From NCBI GenBank assembly GCA_003228095.2, contig QGNM01000015.1, positions 1-35,200 on the forward strand: a stretch of DNA of 35,200 nucleotides. Direction: 5' to 3'. The DNA comes from Chloroflexota bacterium (GTDB taxonomy: Bacteria > Chloroflexota > Dehalococcoidia > Lucifugimonadales > UBA2962). Both the position numbers and the translations under genes were made by a program. Below are positions 14,258 to 21,900 of the stretch, in pieces; within the stretch, counting starts at the first letter, position 1; every line of letters begins with the position of its first letter. The notes under the pieces were generated by a model. That model saw only the letters and a list, made by a program, of their open reading frames with translations, was not told the origin of the DNA and did no database searches.

Positions 14258-16189
14258 ATGATTATATTAAGAAGGATTATGGTAATACCATTTGTCGTTG
14301 TTGTTTTGACTTCTATTTTGTTAAGTTCCCTACTTATTGTAATAAATTTTCAATTAATGCGGCCCTCGTTTTATGGTGATACGTTAAATAAAGTTCATTT
14401 TTACAATTTATTGATGGGCCCAACGCTTGATCAATATTTAGAAGATTTGTATCAAATCCCTTATCAAGATTTACCCCTTGAGTTTTCCAAGCCTCTTCAG
14501 GAAACACTTAACTTGTCATCCGATCAATTGGCTGCTTCAATTCGACGGGCGGTGCCAGCTGCTTGGCTACAAAGTTCAACTGATAAGTTGTTAACTGGCT
14601 TAGAAGCCTATTTAAGTGAAAGCAACTCGGTAATTGAGGTGGATTTAGATACTGGTACCCAGATTAAACTTATAGTTAGCGAGTCTAAATATTTATTATC
14701 CACAACAAATGCCTATAATCTTGCGTATCAGAAATTCCTAGACCCTTCTTTGAGTATTATCTCAAAACAACCTTTACCGTTAAACGTTAGGATTCCTACT
14801 TCCAGGATAATTCAGGCATCCAGAGCTGTAATGCCGCCCGAATGGATTCAGGGCCAACTTGAATCAGCATTAGATGAAGTTACTCCGTATCTTGTAGGCG
14901 ATGCCGACGAGTTCACGGTGCATATAGGTTTTAAAGATCGAACAGCAATCGCTTCTGAGGAACTTAAATTGATGCTATTAGAGGCGAATATGGGAGATAT
15001 TCTATACGAAGGAGTAATTCAACCTGCCATTAAAGACCTGATTTCTAAAAAGATCATCCTTCCATATGACTTTGTGTTAACGGACGAAGAGATTGTAGAG
15101 ATTATGCGTACGGTTGCACCAACAATATGGGTTGAAGAACAGACTTCTATTGCAATAGATGAGGTTACAAAATACATACTCGGAGAAACTGATGAAATCA
15201 GCATACTGATAGACATTACGTCAAACAAACTTGCGGCTCAAAATAAAATACAGGAATCTGTTAATGAATATGTTACTAAACAATTAAACCTACCTATGTG
15301 TGACTCCGAGCAGCAAGACTCGTTATCGAAGGCAAAATCATATCTAGATTTCCCCTTATGCATACCTGAGGATTCTGAAATATACTTACAAACCCAATCT
15401 AAGATCTCAGATGCAATTAAGTATGTAGCATTTGACTCAATTCCAGATGTAATCGATATGGATCAAGACATACTGAGATCACAATTAATGGATCTAGGGG
15501 GCCCTGATAGCAGAGAATTACTGGATAAAATTCGTAAATTAATATCTGAAGGATTCACATATACTCACGCGGATTTAGAAGCAGATATAGCGTCATCGCC
15601 TTGGATTAAATTAGAGGATTTCAATGAAACTAGACAATTCATCAAAAATGGATGGATTGGAGATCAAAAAACTTTAGATGCTACACTTTGGGGTGAAGAA
15701 AATACTGATTTCATTTCTAACTTAAGATCTGGAATTAATAATGTAAAACGGTATGGTTGGATCGCATACCTAATAATTATTTTAATGCTTGTCCCAATAG
15801 CTTTTCTAGGAGGTAGAAACACTCGACAGAGACTTTTATGGGGAATAGGAGCACTTGTAATCAGTTCTATAATAGCACTTATATTGTTTGGCCCTATCTA
15901 TAGTCAATATATCGACAAATTATCCTTAAACCTGAGTGTTGGAACTATAGATGATAGTTATTTTTCACAAGCCGATAGCTTGCTGATGGATCTGGGAGTC
16001 ACCTATTGGCGACAGATCCTCAGTGATATCCAAAGAAATTTGTTAATTGGGCCACTGATTATGTTTGTTGTGAGCCTATTAGCAATTCTGTTGGTAATAT
16101 TCTGGGATAAAGTAAAGCCGATTGTTGAAGGCCGAGATGCTCCAAAACTTCAAACGGGCTATATATCAGATAACAGTTTAGGCAAGTAG
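14258..16189 (+). CDS. Unknown 643-residue membrane protein with threefold internal repeat
   Basis: I do not recognise this protein. It has an N-terminal membrane helix (about 9-30), a large domain probably outside the membrane (about 31-498), and three C-terminal helices (about 501-518, 527-546, 595-615), ending in a short polar tail. The outer domain contains three diverged repeats spaced about 92-95 residues apart. They begin RAVPAAWLQ (97), RAVMPPEWIQ (189) and RTVAPTIWVEE (284), each followed by a helix with ALDEVTPYL-like sequence and a strand of the type DEFTVHIGF. Two cysteines (348, 368) could form a disulfide. It is preceded by the hairpin element at 14199-14240. Its ATG lacks a close Shine-Dalgarno, so the start is somewhat uncertain. 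A surface or envelope role is plausible but unproven. Confidence 0.85.
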   Translation: MIILRRIMVIPFVVVVLTSILLSSLLIVINFQLMRPSFYGDTLNKVHFYNLLMGPTLDQYLEDLYQIPYQDLPLEFSKPLQETLNLSSDQLAASIRRAVPAAWLQSSTDKLLTGLEAYLSESNSVIEVDLDTGTQIKLIVSESKYLLSTTNAYNLAYQKFLDPSLSIISKQPLPLNVRIPTSRIIQASRAVMPPEWIQGQLESALDEVTPYLVGDADEFTVHIGFKDRTAIASEELKLMLLEANMGDILYEGVIQPAIKDLISKKIILPYDFVLTDEEIVEIMRTVAPTIWVEEQTSIAIDEVTKYILGETDEISILIDITSNKLAAQNKIQESVNEYVTKQLNLPMCDSEQQDSLSKAKSYLDFPLCIPEDSEIYLQTQSKISDAIKYVAFDSIPDVIDMDQDILRSQLMDLGGPDSRELLDKIRKLISEGFTYTHADLEADIASSPWIKLEDFNETRQFIKNGWIGDQKTLDATLWGEENTDFISNLRSGINNVKRYGWIAYLIIILMLVPIAFLGGRNTRQRLLWGIGALVISSIIALILFGPIYSQYIDKLSLNLSVGTIDDSYFSQADSLLMDLGVTYWRQILSDIQRNLLIGPLIMFVVSLLAILLVIFWDKVKPIVEGRDAPKLQTGYISDNSLGK

Positions 16190-16216
16190 CGCTAAATATA
16201 AAGTTTCAGAGGTCCC

Positions 16217-17317
16217 CTACCGGTTGAATGCCCCTTTTGTGAATTCCGAATACTCTTTCTGCCATTTAAGACATAGTTCAATTTCCATGTCACGTTTTTC
16301 GTATCCGTTTGAATCAGGTATGTCATTGCTGCTATACCATTCAACAGTTGTTTTTACCCAATTTGCCAAAGGTGTTGTTTTAATACCAAAATCCGTTTTT
16401 GCTCTCAATATTGATGGGACATATAAAAGAGGCCTGGAGAAGAAATCATAAAACCAATCATCCCAAGGTAAATCAGATTCACCTTCGGCAATGTTCCCAG
16501 GAATATCAACTCCGTTTAAAGGCATATCTAATGCATCTGCTATAGTTTGCATGAATGTTTTTAAACTGACTATTTCAAGCCCAGATATGTTGTAGGTGTT
16601 GTTAATAGTTACTGGTTCATCTATTACATCTACAAATGATTGAGCCACATCATCTCGAAATCCAGGTCGAAAAATGGCGGACCCACCATCTCGCATAATG
16701 ATCTCTTTTCCATCTGCAATTCGTTGCATATAGAACCAAAATCTATTTCCATTTTCATCGGGTCCTAGCACGGAAGGAATGCGCATGACGGTTGACGGGA
16801 AGTCTTTGTTCTCAAATAACAAACGTTCTATTTGCCTTTTACCTTCTGCATATTCATGCACGCTATCGTCTCTTGCCCAAGATACCGTGCTAAGGTCGAG
16901 ATCATTTTCCATTAAAGGGCAATGCCTTGATAAATCAATAAATTCATCGACTTTAGAGCCTGGAGATTTTGAGGTTTCAGCCTTCCCGCTAATGGCATGG
17001 CCAGGACCTCCATAAACAGAGACTGTTGATGAAACAATATATCTACCAATATTCCCTGAGAAAGCTGATATTGCAGCTTGAACATCCTTGAACGTATATG
17101 CAACATTATCTATTACTGCATCATAATGCTTCTTACTTAGCTGATCTATAAATTTAGTGTGATCAGTCCTGTCGCCTGCAATATGTTCCACATCGTTCCA
17201 AAATTCCGGCCTTACGTTCCCACGAGAATAAACCGTTACGTTGTCTCCACGTTCTAAAAGCTTACGAACGGTAACTTTCCCGAAATCACGGGTCCCACCT
17301 ATAACAAGAATATTCAT
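16217..17317 (-). CDS. NAD-dependent epimerase/dehydratase-like extended SDR
   Basis: The 366-residue protein starts directly with the Rossmann motif ILVIGGTRDFGK, typical of extended or atypical SDRs related to nucleotide-sugar epimerases and the CSP41-like group. The YxxxK pair is present as Y156-AEG-K160, and SSTVSVYGG (96-104) marks the strand-5 serine region. Later blocks (MRIPSVLGPDENGNRFWFYMQRI, FRPGFRDDVAQSFVDVID, YNISG) fit the epimerase C-terminal domain. The substrate could be a nucleotide sugar or another hydroxyl compound. AAAGG precedes the ATG. It lies 42 bases downstream of the coiled-coil lipoprotein in the same direction, and its 3' end faces the 643-residue membrane protein. 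Confidence 0.86.
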   Translation of the reverse strand: MNILVIGGTRDFGKVTVRKLLERGDNVTVYSRGNVRPEFWNDVEHIAGDRTDHTKFIDQLSKKHYDAVIDNVAYTFKDVQAAISAFSGNIGRYIVSSTVSVYGGPGHAISGKAETSKSPGSKVDEFIDLSRHCPLMENDLDLSTVSWARDDSVHEYAEGKRQIERLLFENKDFPSTVMRIPSVLGPDENGNRFWFYMQRIADGKEIIMRDGGSAIFRPGFRDDVAQSFVDVIDEPVTINNTYNISGLEIVSLKTFMQTIADALDMPLNGVDIPGNIAEGESDLPWDDWFYDFFSRPLLYVPSILRAKTDFGIKTTPLANWVKTTVEWYSSNDIPDSNGYEKRDMEIELCLKWQKEYSEFTKGAFNR

Positions 17318-17359
17318 ATTTATTTACGCCTTTAGCAAAGAAAGATTAGGCATTGAAGG

Positions 17360-17851
17360 TTACTCTAAAAGTCTATCGACCTCATCGAGCCATGCCAGAA
17401 TCATTGTGTCAGCTGATTCATCATTCATAATTTGTCCACTTTGCATCATTTTAATTAAACCATCTTTGACTATTCTACTGTCGATCTTCTGTGCATTTCC
17501 GATGGTTGACATCAATTCCATCTCGCTTGCCATATCCATGCGATAGGCTGAACTTACGTTAATCAACTTAATTATTAATCTAGCTTGTTCCACACGCCTA
17601 AGTAAATTTGGATAATCAGCATCAACGGTCTTGGTGTATTGTGCGAGTTTAACTTCATACTGCGCAACTTTGAACTCAGCATCAACCAGTTTGGTTTGTA
17701 ACTCTTTTAACTGGGTTTGGGTTTTGCTTAATTCATTTGATATTTCAACAAAGTCCTCTATGGAATTCTCATTTGTAGAACATGAAATCAATACAAAACC
17801 TAGGAGAGTACATAATAAAACGAGGATCGTAGACTTAAATAAATAGGTCAT
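17360..17851 (-). CDS. Small coiled-coil lipoprotein, function unknown
   Basis: This 163-residue protein has a lipoprotein signal peptide: hydrophobic residues 8-23, then the lipobox LISC with the lipidated cysteine at 24. The segment about 30-85 is rich in heptad-like Leu/Val/Ile with Gln, Lys and Glu (QTQLKELQTKLVDAEFKVAQYEVKL), a likely coiled coil. The remainder is helical (YPNLLRRVEQARLIIKLINV, then about 60 residues ending DEVDRLLE). I do not recognise a family. Lgt, needed for its lipidation, is encoded at 27537-28427. AAAGGAAA precedes the ATG. It lies just downstream of two tRNA genes on the same strand. Confidence 0.82.
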   Translation of the reverse strand: MTYLFKSTILVLLCTLLGFVLISCSTNENSIEDFVEISNELSKTQTQLKELQTKLVDAEFKVAQYEVKLAQYTKTVDADYPNLLRRVEQARLIIKLINVSSAYRMDMASEMELMSTIGNAQKIDSRIVKDGLIKMMQSGQIMNDESADTMILAWLDEVDRLLE

Positions 17852-17881
17852 CGTTAAAGTTTCCTTTATATAATTGATTTA

Positions 17882-17957
17882 TGGTACGCCCGGCAGGAGT
17901 TGAACCCGCAACCTCTTGGTTCGAAGCCAAGCGCTCTATCCATTGAGCTACGGGCGC
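17882..17957 (-). tRNA. tRNA-Arg (anticodon TCG)
   Basis: Read on the minus strand, the acceptor stem GCGCCCG pairs with CGGGCGT (one G-U end pair). The D stem is GCTC/GAGC, the anticodon stem CTTGG/CCAAG with loop CTTCGAA gives anticodon TCG, and the T arm is GCGGG-TTCAACT-CCTGC. The discriminator A and an encoded CCA follow. It decodes CGA (and CGN by wobble), so it is tRNA-Arg. It lies 19 bases after tRNA-His and both are probably cotranscribed. Confidence 0.96.
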
Positions 17958-17976
17958 ATTATGGTAATCAAATAAA

Positions 17977-18054
17977 TGGGGTGGGCGATGGGATTCGAAC
18001 CCACGATCTCCAGGACCACAACCTGGCGCCTTAACCAACTTGGCCACGCCCACC
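17977..18054 (-). tRNA. tRNA-His (anticodon GTG)
   Basis: On the minus strand the acceptor stem is GTGGGCG/CGCCCAC, preceded by an encoded extra G (G-1) that can pair with discriminator C73, the identity mark of tRNA-His. The anticodon stem CCAGG/CCTGG encloses TTGTGGT, anticodon GTG. The T arm is GTGGG-TTCGAAT-CCCAT. CCA is encoded at the 3' end. Confidence 0.96.
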
Positions 18055-18104
18055 ACAATATAAATTAATACATCAGATATTTTATAGTGACTTCAGAGGG
18101 AATA

Positions 18105-19607
18105 CTAACCCTTAGACAGTGCTAATACTAAATATATTAACGTTCGAACAGGAATTCCAGTCGCACCTTTGGTTAACATGCCAGTAGTTTTAGACGAAGT
18201 AGATGTAGCTGCAATGTCTAGGTGGACCCATGCTACGTCTTTTGCAAATTCACCTATGAACATGGCCCCAGTTATTGATCCTGCCTGTCTTCCTCCTACA
18301 TTTTTTAAATCAGCGATTTCACTTTTATATAATTCTCTATACTCCTCAAAGGTAGGCAATTCCCAAATTTTTTCTCCAGCTTCATTTCCTGCTTCTATGA
18401 CTTGATTAACTAATTTGGGATCATTGCTGAATGCGCCAGTAGTAACCTTGCCTAAGGCTATTTCTATCGCTCCGGTCAAGGTTGCTACATCGACTATGCG
18501 TTTAAGCCCCAACTGCACTCCATATGAAACTGCATCAGACAAAACAAGCCTTCCTTCAGCATCAGTATTATCTACTTCAATTGTAGTACCGTTCATAGCC
18601 ACTACCACATCTCCAGGTTTTTGAGCATTTCCACCTGGCATATTTTCTGTCGCTGCAGCGATAACTGTCACATTAATTTTTGGTTTTAGCTCTGCGATGG
18701 CTTTCATTGTGCTTATTACTGAAGCCGCTCCAGCCATATCTCCCTTCATAGCAGCCATACCTCCTGAAGGCTTAATAGATATTCCTCCTGAGTCGAAAGT
18801 GATGCCTTTACCAATCAGCCCCAGGTTATTATTTGGGTTTTCAGGATCTCCTGAATATTTGATGATTATCATTTTTGGAGGAACAATACTTCCTTTGGCT
18901 ACTCCAAGTAACGCTCCCATTTTTAATTGTCTCATTCGGTTTTCATCGAAGACTTCTAGTTCCAGATCAGTTCCATCACAGATGTCCGTGGCAATGTCTA
19001 CCAAATCTGAAGGCGTCATGTAGTTTGCAGGTTGATTAACCAAATCGCGCGCTAAAGCCACAGAAGAGGCGATTGGTATTCCTTGGGAAAGACCATGTTG
19101 AATTGCATCAATTTTGGAATTGTCTGACTCTATGATAGTTACCTGTTTTATGTTTTGTTTTTGTTTTTTAGACTTATGTTCACCAAATTTATACGAACCT
19201 AAAATAGTCCCTTCAGCAATTGAACGAGCAGCAATAGCTGGTTCAATTACACCAATTTCATCTCCATGCAACACCGTTGCATATGTTTTGATTTGCTTGG
19301 AGTTTAGAAATCTAACAATTAACCCAGAGGTCGACCTAATCACATCTTGATCAAATTTCTCTTTACGGCCTAACCCGACAACTAAAACACGTTTAGGTTT
19401 AATCGAACCTTGAGTATGTATTAATGTTAATTCACCAGCTTTGCCTCTAATTTCACCAACTTCAATTAAGTTGGAGATGGTGTCGTTAAGGTATTCATTT
19501 ACTAAACCAACTACCCCATCCGGTTTTGAAATTCCTTCAAATAAATTAACTACAATTGCATCTGCATCTTGTTTGGTTATGTCACCGATTTCTACGTTTA
19601 ATTTCAT
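18105..19607 (-). CDS. pepA: Leucyl aminopeptidase (M17 family)
   Basis: The 500-residue cytosolic metallo-aminopeptidase of the M17 family releases N-terminal residues during peptide turnover; PepA also binds DNA in some bacteria. The metal and catalytic residues of E. coli PepA are present at nearly the same numbering: K267, D272 (KGITFDSGG), K279, D290 (MKGDMAG), D349 and E351 with R353 in the signature NTDAEGRL. The N-terminal alpha/beta domain (about 1-165) and the catalytic domain are both complete. The gene is on the minus strand just upstream of the two tRNAs and divergent from the aminotransferase at 19726. Confidence 0.96.
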   Translation of the reverse strand: MKLNVEIGDITKQDADAIVVNLFEGISKPDGVVGLVNEYLNDTISNLIEVGEIRGKAGELTLIHTQGSIKPKRVLVVGLGRKEKFDQDVIRSTSGLIVRFLNSKQIKTYATVLHGDEIGVIEPAIAARSIAEGTILGSYKFGEHKSKKQKQNIKQVTIIESDNSKIDAIQHGLSQGIPIASSVALARDLVNQPANYMTPSDLVDIATDICDGTDLELEVFDENRMRQLKMGALLGVAKGSIVPPKMIIIKYSGDPENPNNNLGLIGKGITFDSGGISIKPSGGMAAMKGDMAGAASVISTMKAIAELKPKINVTVIAAATENMPGGNAQKPGDVVVAMNGTTIEVDNTDAEGRLVLSDAVSYGVQLGLKRIVDVATLTGAIEIALGKVTTGAFSNDPKLVNQVIEAGNEAGEKIWELPTFEEYRELYKSEIADLKNVGGRQAGSITGAMFIGEFAKDVAWVHLDIAATSTSSKTTGMLTKGATGIPVRTLIYLVLALSKG

Positions 19608-19676
19608 ATTTGATTAATATCCTGTTACCCTATTTTAGCGAAAATTAATTTTAAATCACGACTATGAGTCTACCTT

Positions 19677-19685
19677 TGCTATAAT
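19677..19685 (+). promoter_or_regulatory. Extended -10 promoter, TGCTATAAT
   Basis: TGCTATAAT is a perfect extended -10 element 41 bases before the TTG start of the aminotransferase gene, in the 118-base gap between divergent genes. No convincing -35 lies at the usual distance, which is typical for extended -10 promoters. Transcription would begin near 19691. Confidence 0.5.
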
Positions 19686-19725
19686 CGGGTTATCAAGTAT
19701 TACAAAAACAGAGAATGGAATTAAG

Positions 19726-21003
19726 TTGAATAAACATAATAATAAAGATTTAGATCTAGTAGCTAAAGCGCATAGGTTTTTACCAGGTGGCTCTCTTGGA
19801 AATTTAACTTCAGACGTTATTATAGACAAGGGGTTAGGTAGTAAAATAACTGATGTGCAAGGTAACGAATATATAGATTACCTATTGGGCTCTGGACCTA
19901 TGATAACGGGACACGCACATCCAGAGGTAATGGAAGCTGTAAAGAATCAATTAGAAAATGGGACTACATTCTTTGCAAATAATGAACCAGCAATTTTGCT
20001 TGCTGAAGAAATTTCAAACGCTATGGAGTGCGTAGATAAAGTAAGATTTTCGAGTACTGGAACAGAAGCAACAATGTACGCGATGAGAGCTGCTAGAGCA
20101 TTTACTAAGAAAGATAAGATATTAAAATTTGAAGGCGGATTTCATGGAATGAATGATTATGCACTTCAAAGCATGATGCCAGTTGACCCTCATCAATTCC
20201 CTATCCCAAAATCAGACTCTGGAGGGATACCGGCAGCAGTATCAGAAACGATGCTTATAGCGCCATTTAATGATATTGAGGTCACGCAATCCATAATTGA
20301 AGAGCATAAGAATGAATTAGGAGGTGTCATTGTTGAGCCTTTTCAAAGACTATTGCCTCCAAAACCAGGATTCCTTGAAATGTTAAGGCAAATTACATTA
20401 GAACACGAAATCCCTTTGATATTTGATGAAGTAGTTACGTCTTTTAGATTTGCTTTAGGTGGAGCACAAGAATTCTATGGAATAACCCCTGATATCTGCT
20501 CACTAGGCAAAGCTGTCGCAGGAGGATTTCCACTTACTGCTGTCGGTGGCCGTGAAGATATTATGTCTCATTTTGACGCTTCTGCAGTGGATGCTGAAGA
20601 ATGGTTGCCTCAAATTGGAACACTTAGTGGCAACCCAATTGCAGCAGTAGCTGGGCTTGCTACTGTTAAAATTCTAAAAAAACCAGGCACATATGAGCGG
20701 ATGCATGAAATTGGCAATATAATAAAGACAGGACTTGAGAACACTCTTAAGGACGCGTCAATAAAATCTAAAGTAGTTGGTGTTGGGGTATTGTTTGATG
20801 TTTTTTTTACTGATGAGGAGATTGTCGATTATCGTTCAACTTTGAAAGCAGATAAGTCTAAATTAATGAAATTCAATCGTTTGTTAAGAGAAAATGGTAT
20901 CTTTAAAGGAGACAGTAAATTTTACCTTTCAACGGAACACGATGAATCAGATGCTCAAGAAACAATTGAAGCTTTTAAGACAATTGTTGATAAACTAAGT
21001 TAA
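19726..21003 (+). CDS. HemL-like class III aminotransferase
   Basis: This 425-residue PLP enzyme resembles glutamate-1-semialdehyde aminomutase. Landmarks are ITDVQGNEYIDYLLGSGP, FSSTGTEATMYAMRAARAFT (phosphate loop), KFEGGFHGMNDY, IVEP, IFDEVVTSFR with D234 against the pyridine nitrogen, and the Schiff-base lysine K262 in SLGKAVAGGFP. The start is TTG at 19726; the ATG at 19715 is out of frame and ends at once. No other heme gene is nearby. The context (an MBL-fold protein and a class V aminotransferase directly downstream, same strand) suggests an amino-acid or amine catabolic role rather than heme synthesis. It is similar to the truncated gene at 1-629. Confidence 0.9.
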   Translation: MNKHNNKDLDLVAKAHRFLPGGSLGNLTSDVIIDKGLGSKITDVQGNEYIDYLLGSGPMITGHAHPEVMEAVKNQLENGTTFFANNEPAILLAEEISNAMECVDKVRFSSTGTEATMYAMRAARAFTKKDKILKFEGGFHGMNDYALQSMMPVDPHQFPIPKSDSGGIPAAVSETMLIAPFNDIEVTQSIIEEHKNELGGVIVEPFQRLLPPKPGFLEMLRQITLEHEIPLIFDEVVTSFRFALGGAQEFYGITPDICSLGKAVAGGFPLTAVGGREDIMSHFDASAVDAEEWLPQIGTLSGNPIAAVAGLATVKILKKPGTYERMHEIGNIIKTGLENTLKDASIKSKVVGVGVLFDVFFTDEEIVDYRSTLKADKSKLMKFNRLLRENGIFKGDSKFYLSTEHDESDAQETIEAFKTIVDKLS

Positions 21004-21025
21004 ATAATTTTGTAATGGAGAATGT

Positions 21026-21862
21026 ATGAAGGTCGGTGACATATCAATAAATGTGGTTACAGATGGAACTTTACTTTTGGATGGAGGAGCCCTTTTTGGG
21101 CCTGTTCCAAAGATCCAATGGGAAAAGAATCTAAAACCAGACAGAAGTAATAGGGTTAGAATTTCTTTAAATTGTATATTGATTCAATTAGGGTCTCAAA
21201 ACATTTTAATAGATACCGGAATTGGAGCTAAACGTATGGAGAAACTCAAGGAGTCATACGCTGCTGCTGGTAATAAATTAATAAAAAATTTAAAGAGAGG
21301 GGGCTTAACCGCGAGAGACATAGATATAGTTGTCTTGACTGATTTGCGGTTTCATAGGGCTGGAGGGTGCACAAAAGTTGATAGGGTTGGCCAGACTCTT
21401 CCAGCTTTCCCAAAGGCAAAATATTTAGTTCAAAAAACAGCCTTAGAACAGGTAATTAATCCTAGCGAGCGTGGCGCCCCGCTATATCATAAAGATGACA
21501 TTCTTCCCTTAATGGAAAAGGATTTGGTCGAAGTTATTGATGGTGACTACAAAATTGCACCTGGTATAACAACTTTTATGACAGATGGCCCTAGTGTCGG
21601 TCACCAGGTAGTGTTAATTGAGTCTGGTAGCGAGCGGATTGCATATGCAGGTGACTTGATGCCAACTTCATATCATTTGGCTCCAGGATGTATAAGCTCT
21701 TTAGATTACTCTCCCAATAAAACTTTAATTGCAAAACGCGAGGTTTTATCAATGGCAACAGATAAAGGTTGGTTGTTGGTATTTGGGAATGCTCAGGAAA
21801 ACTATGCAGGATATGTTGAACAACGTGGCGGAAAGTATGGGTTACGAGCTATAGATATTTAA
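21026..21862 (+). CDS. Metallo-beta-lactamase-fold protein with most metal ligands lost
   Basis: This 278-residue protein follows the MBL fold of lactonase-like hydrolases: an N-terminal beta sheet, ILIDTGIG (60-67), VVLTDLRFHRAGG (102-114), VGHQ (H193) and YAGDLMP (D210). In active members the central motif is HxHxDH (as in THLHFDHAGG). Here those positions are D106, R108, H110 and R111, so none of the canonical identities is kept. The last ligand region reads VFGNAQ where FxHD is expected. Only H193 and D210 remain. The reading frame is intact and the spacing is conserved, so this looks like a pseudoenzyme or an enzyme with a remodelled site rather than a decaying gene. It lies 22 bases after the aminotransferase and 38 before the class V aminotransferase. 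Confidence 0.88.
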   Translation: MKVGDISINVVTDGTLLLDGGALFGPVPKIQWEKNLKPDRSNRVRISLNCILIQLGSQNILIDTGIGAKRMEKLKESYAAAGNKLIKNLKRGGLTARDIDIVVLTDLRFHRAGGCTKVDRVGQTLPAFPKAKYLVQKTALEQVINPSERGAPLYHKDDILPLMEKDLVEVIDGDYKIAPGITTFMTDGPSVGHQVVLIESGSERIAYAGDLMPTSYHLAPGCISSLDYSPNKTLIAKREVLSMATDKGWLLVFGNAQENYAGYVEQRGGKYGLRAIDI

Positions 21863-21900
21863 TTATTGGATTATTTTACATTTTTTGAGTGGAGTTCATG

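Noticed and set aside
17882-18054. tRNA pair as an integration site for a genomic island
   Set aside because: Both tRNAs are intact, and I saw no repeated 3' tRNA fragment elsewhere in the window and no integrase nearby.
17835-18056. 73-residue minus-strand ORF containing PVAQWIERLASNQEVAGSTPAG
   Set aside because: This is the familiar false translation of tRNA sequence; it lies across the tRNA-Arg and tRNA-His genes.
19726-21003. Naming the aminotransferase hemL
   Set aside because: It shares the family motifs but sits among non-heme genes and has a second similar copy in the window; the heme role cannot be supported.
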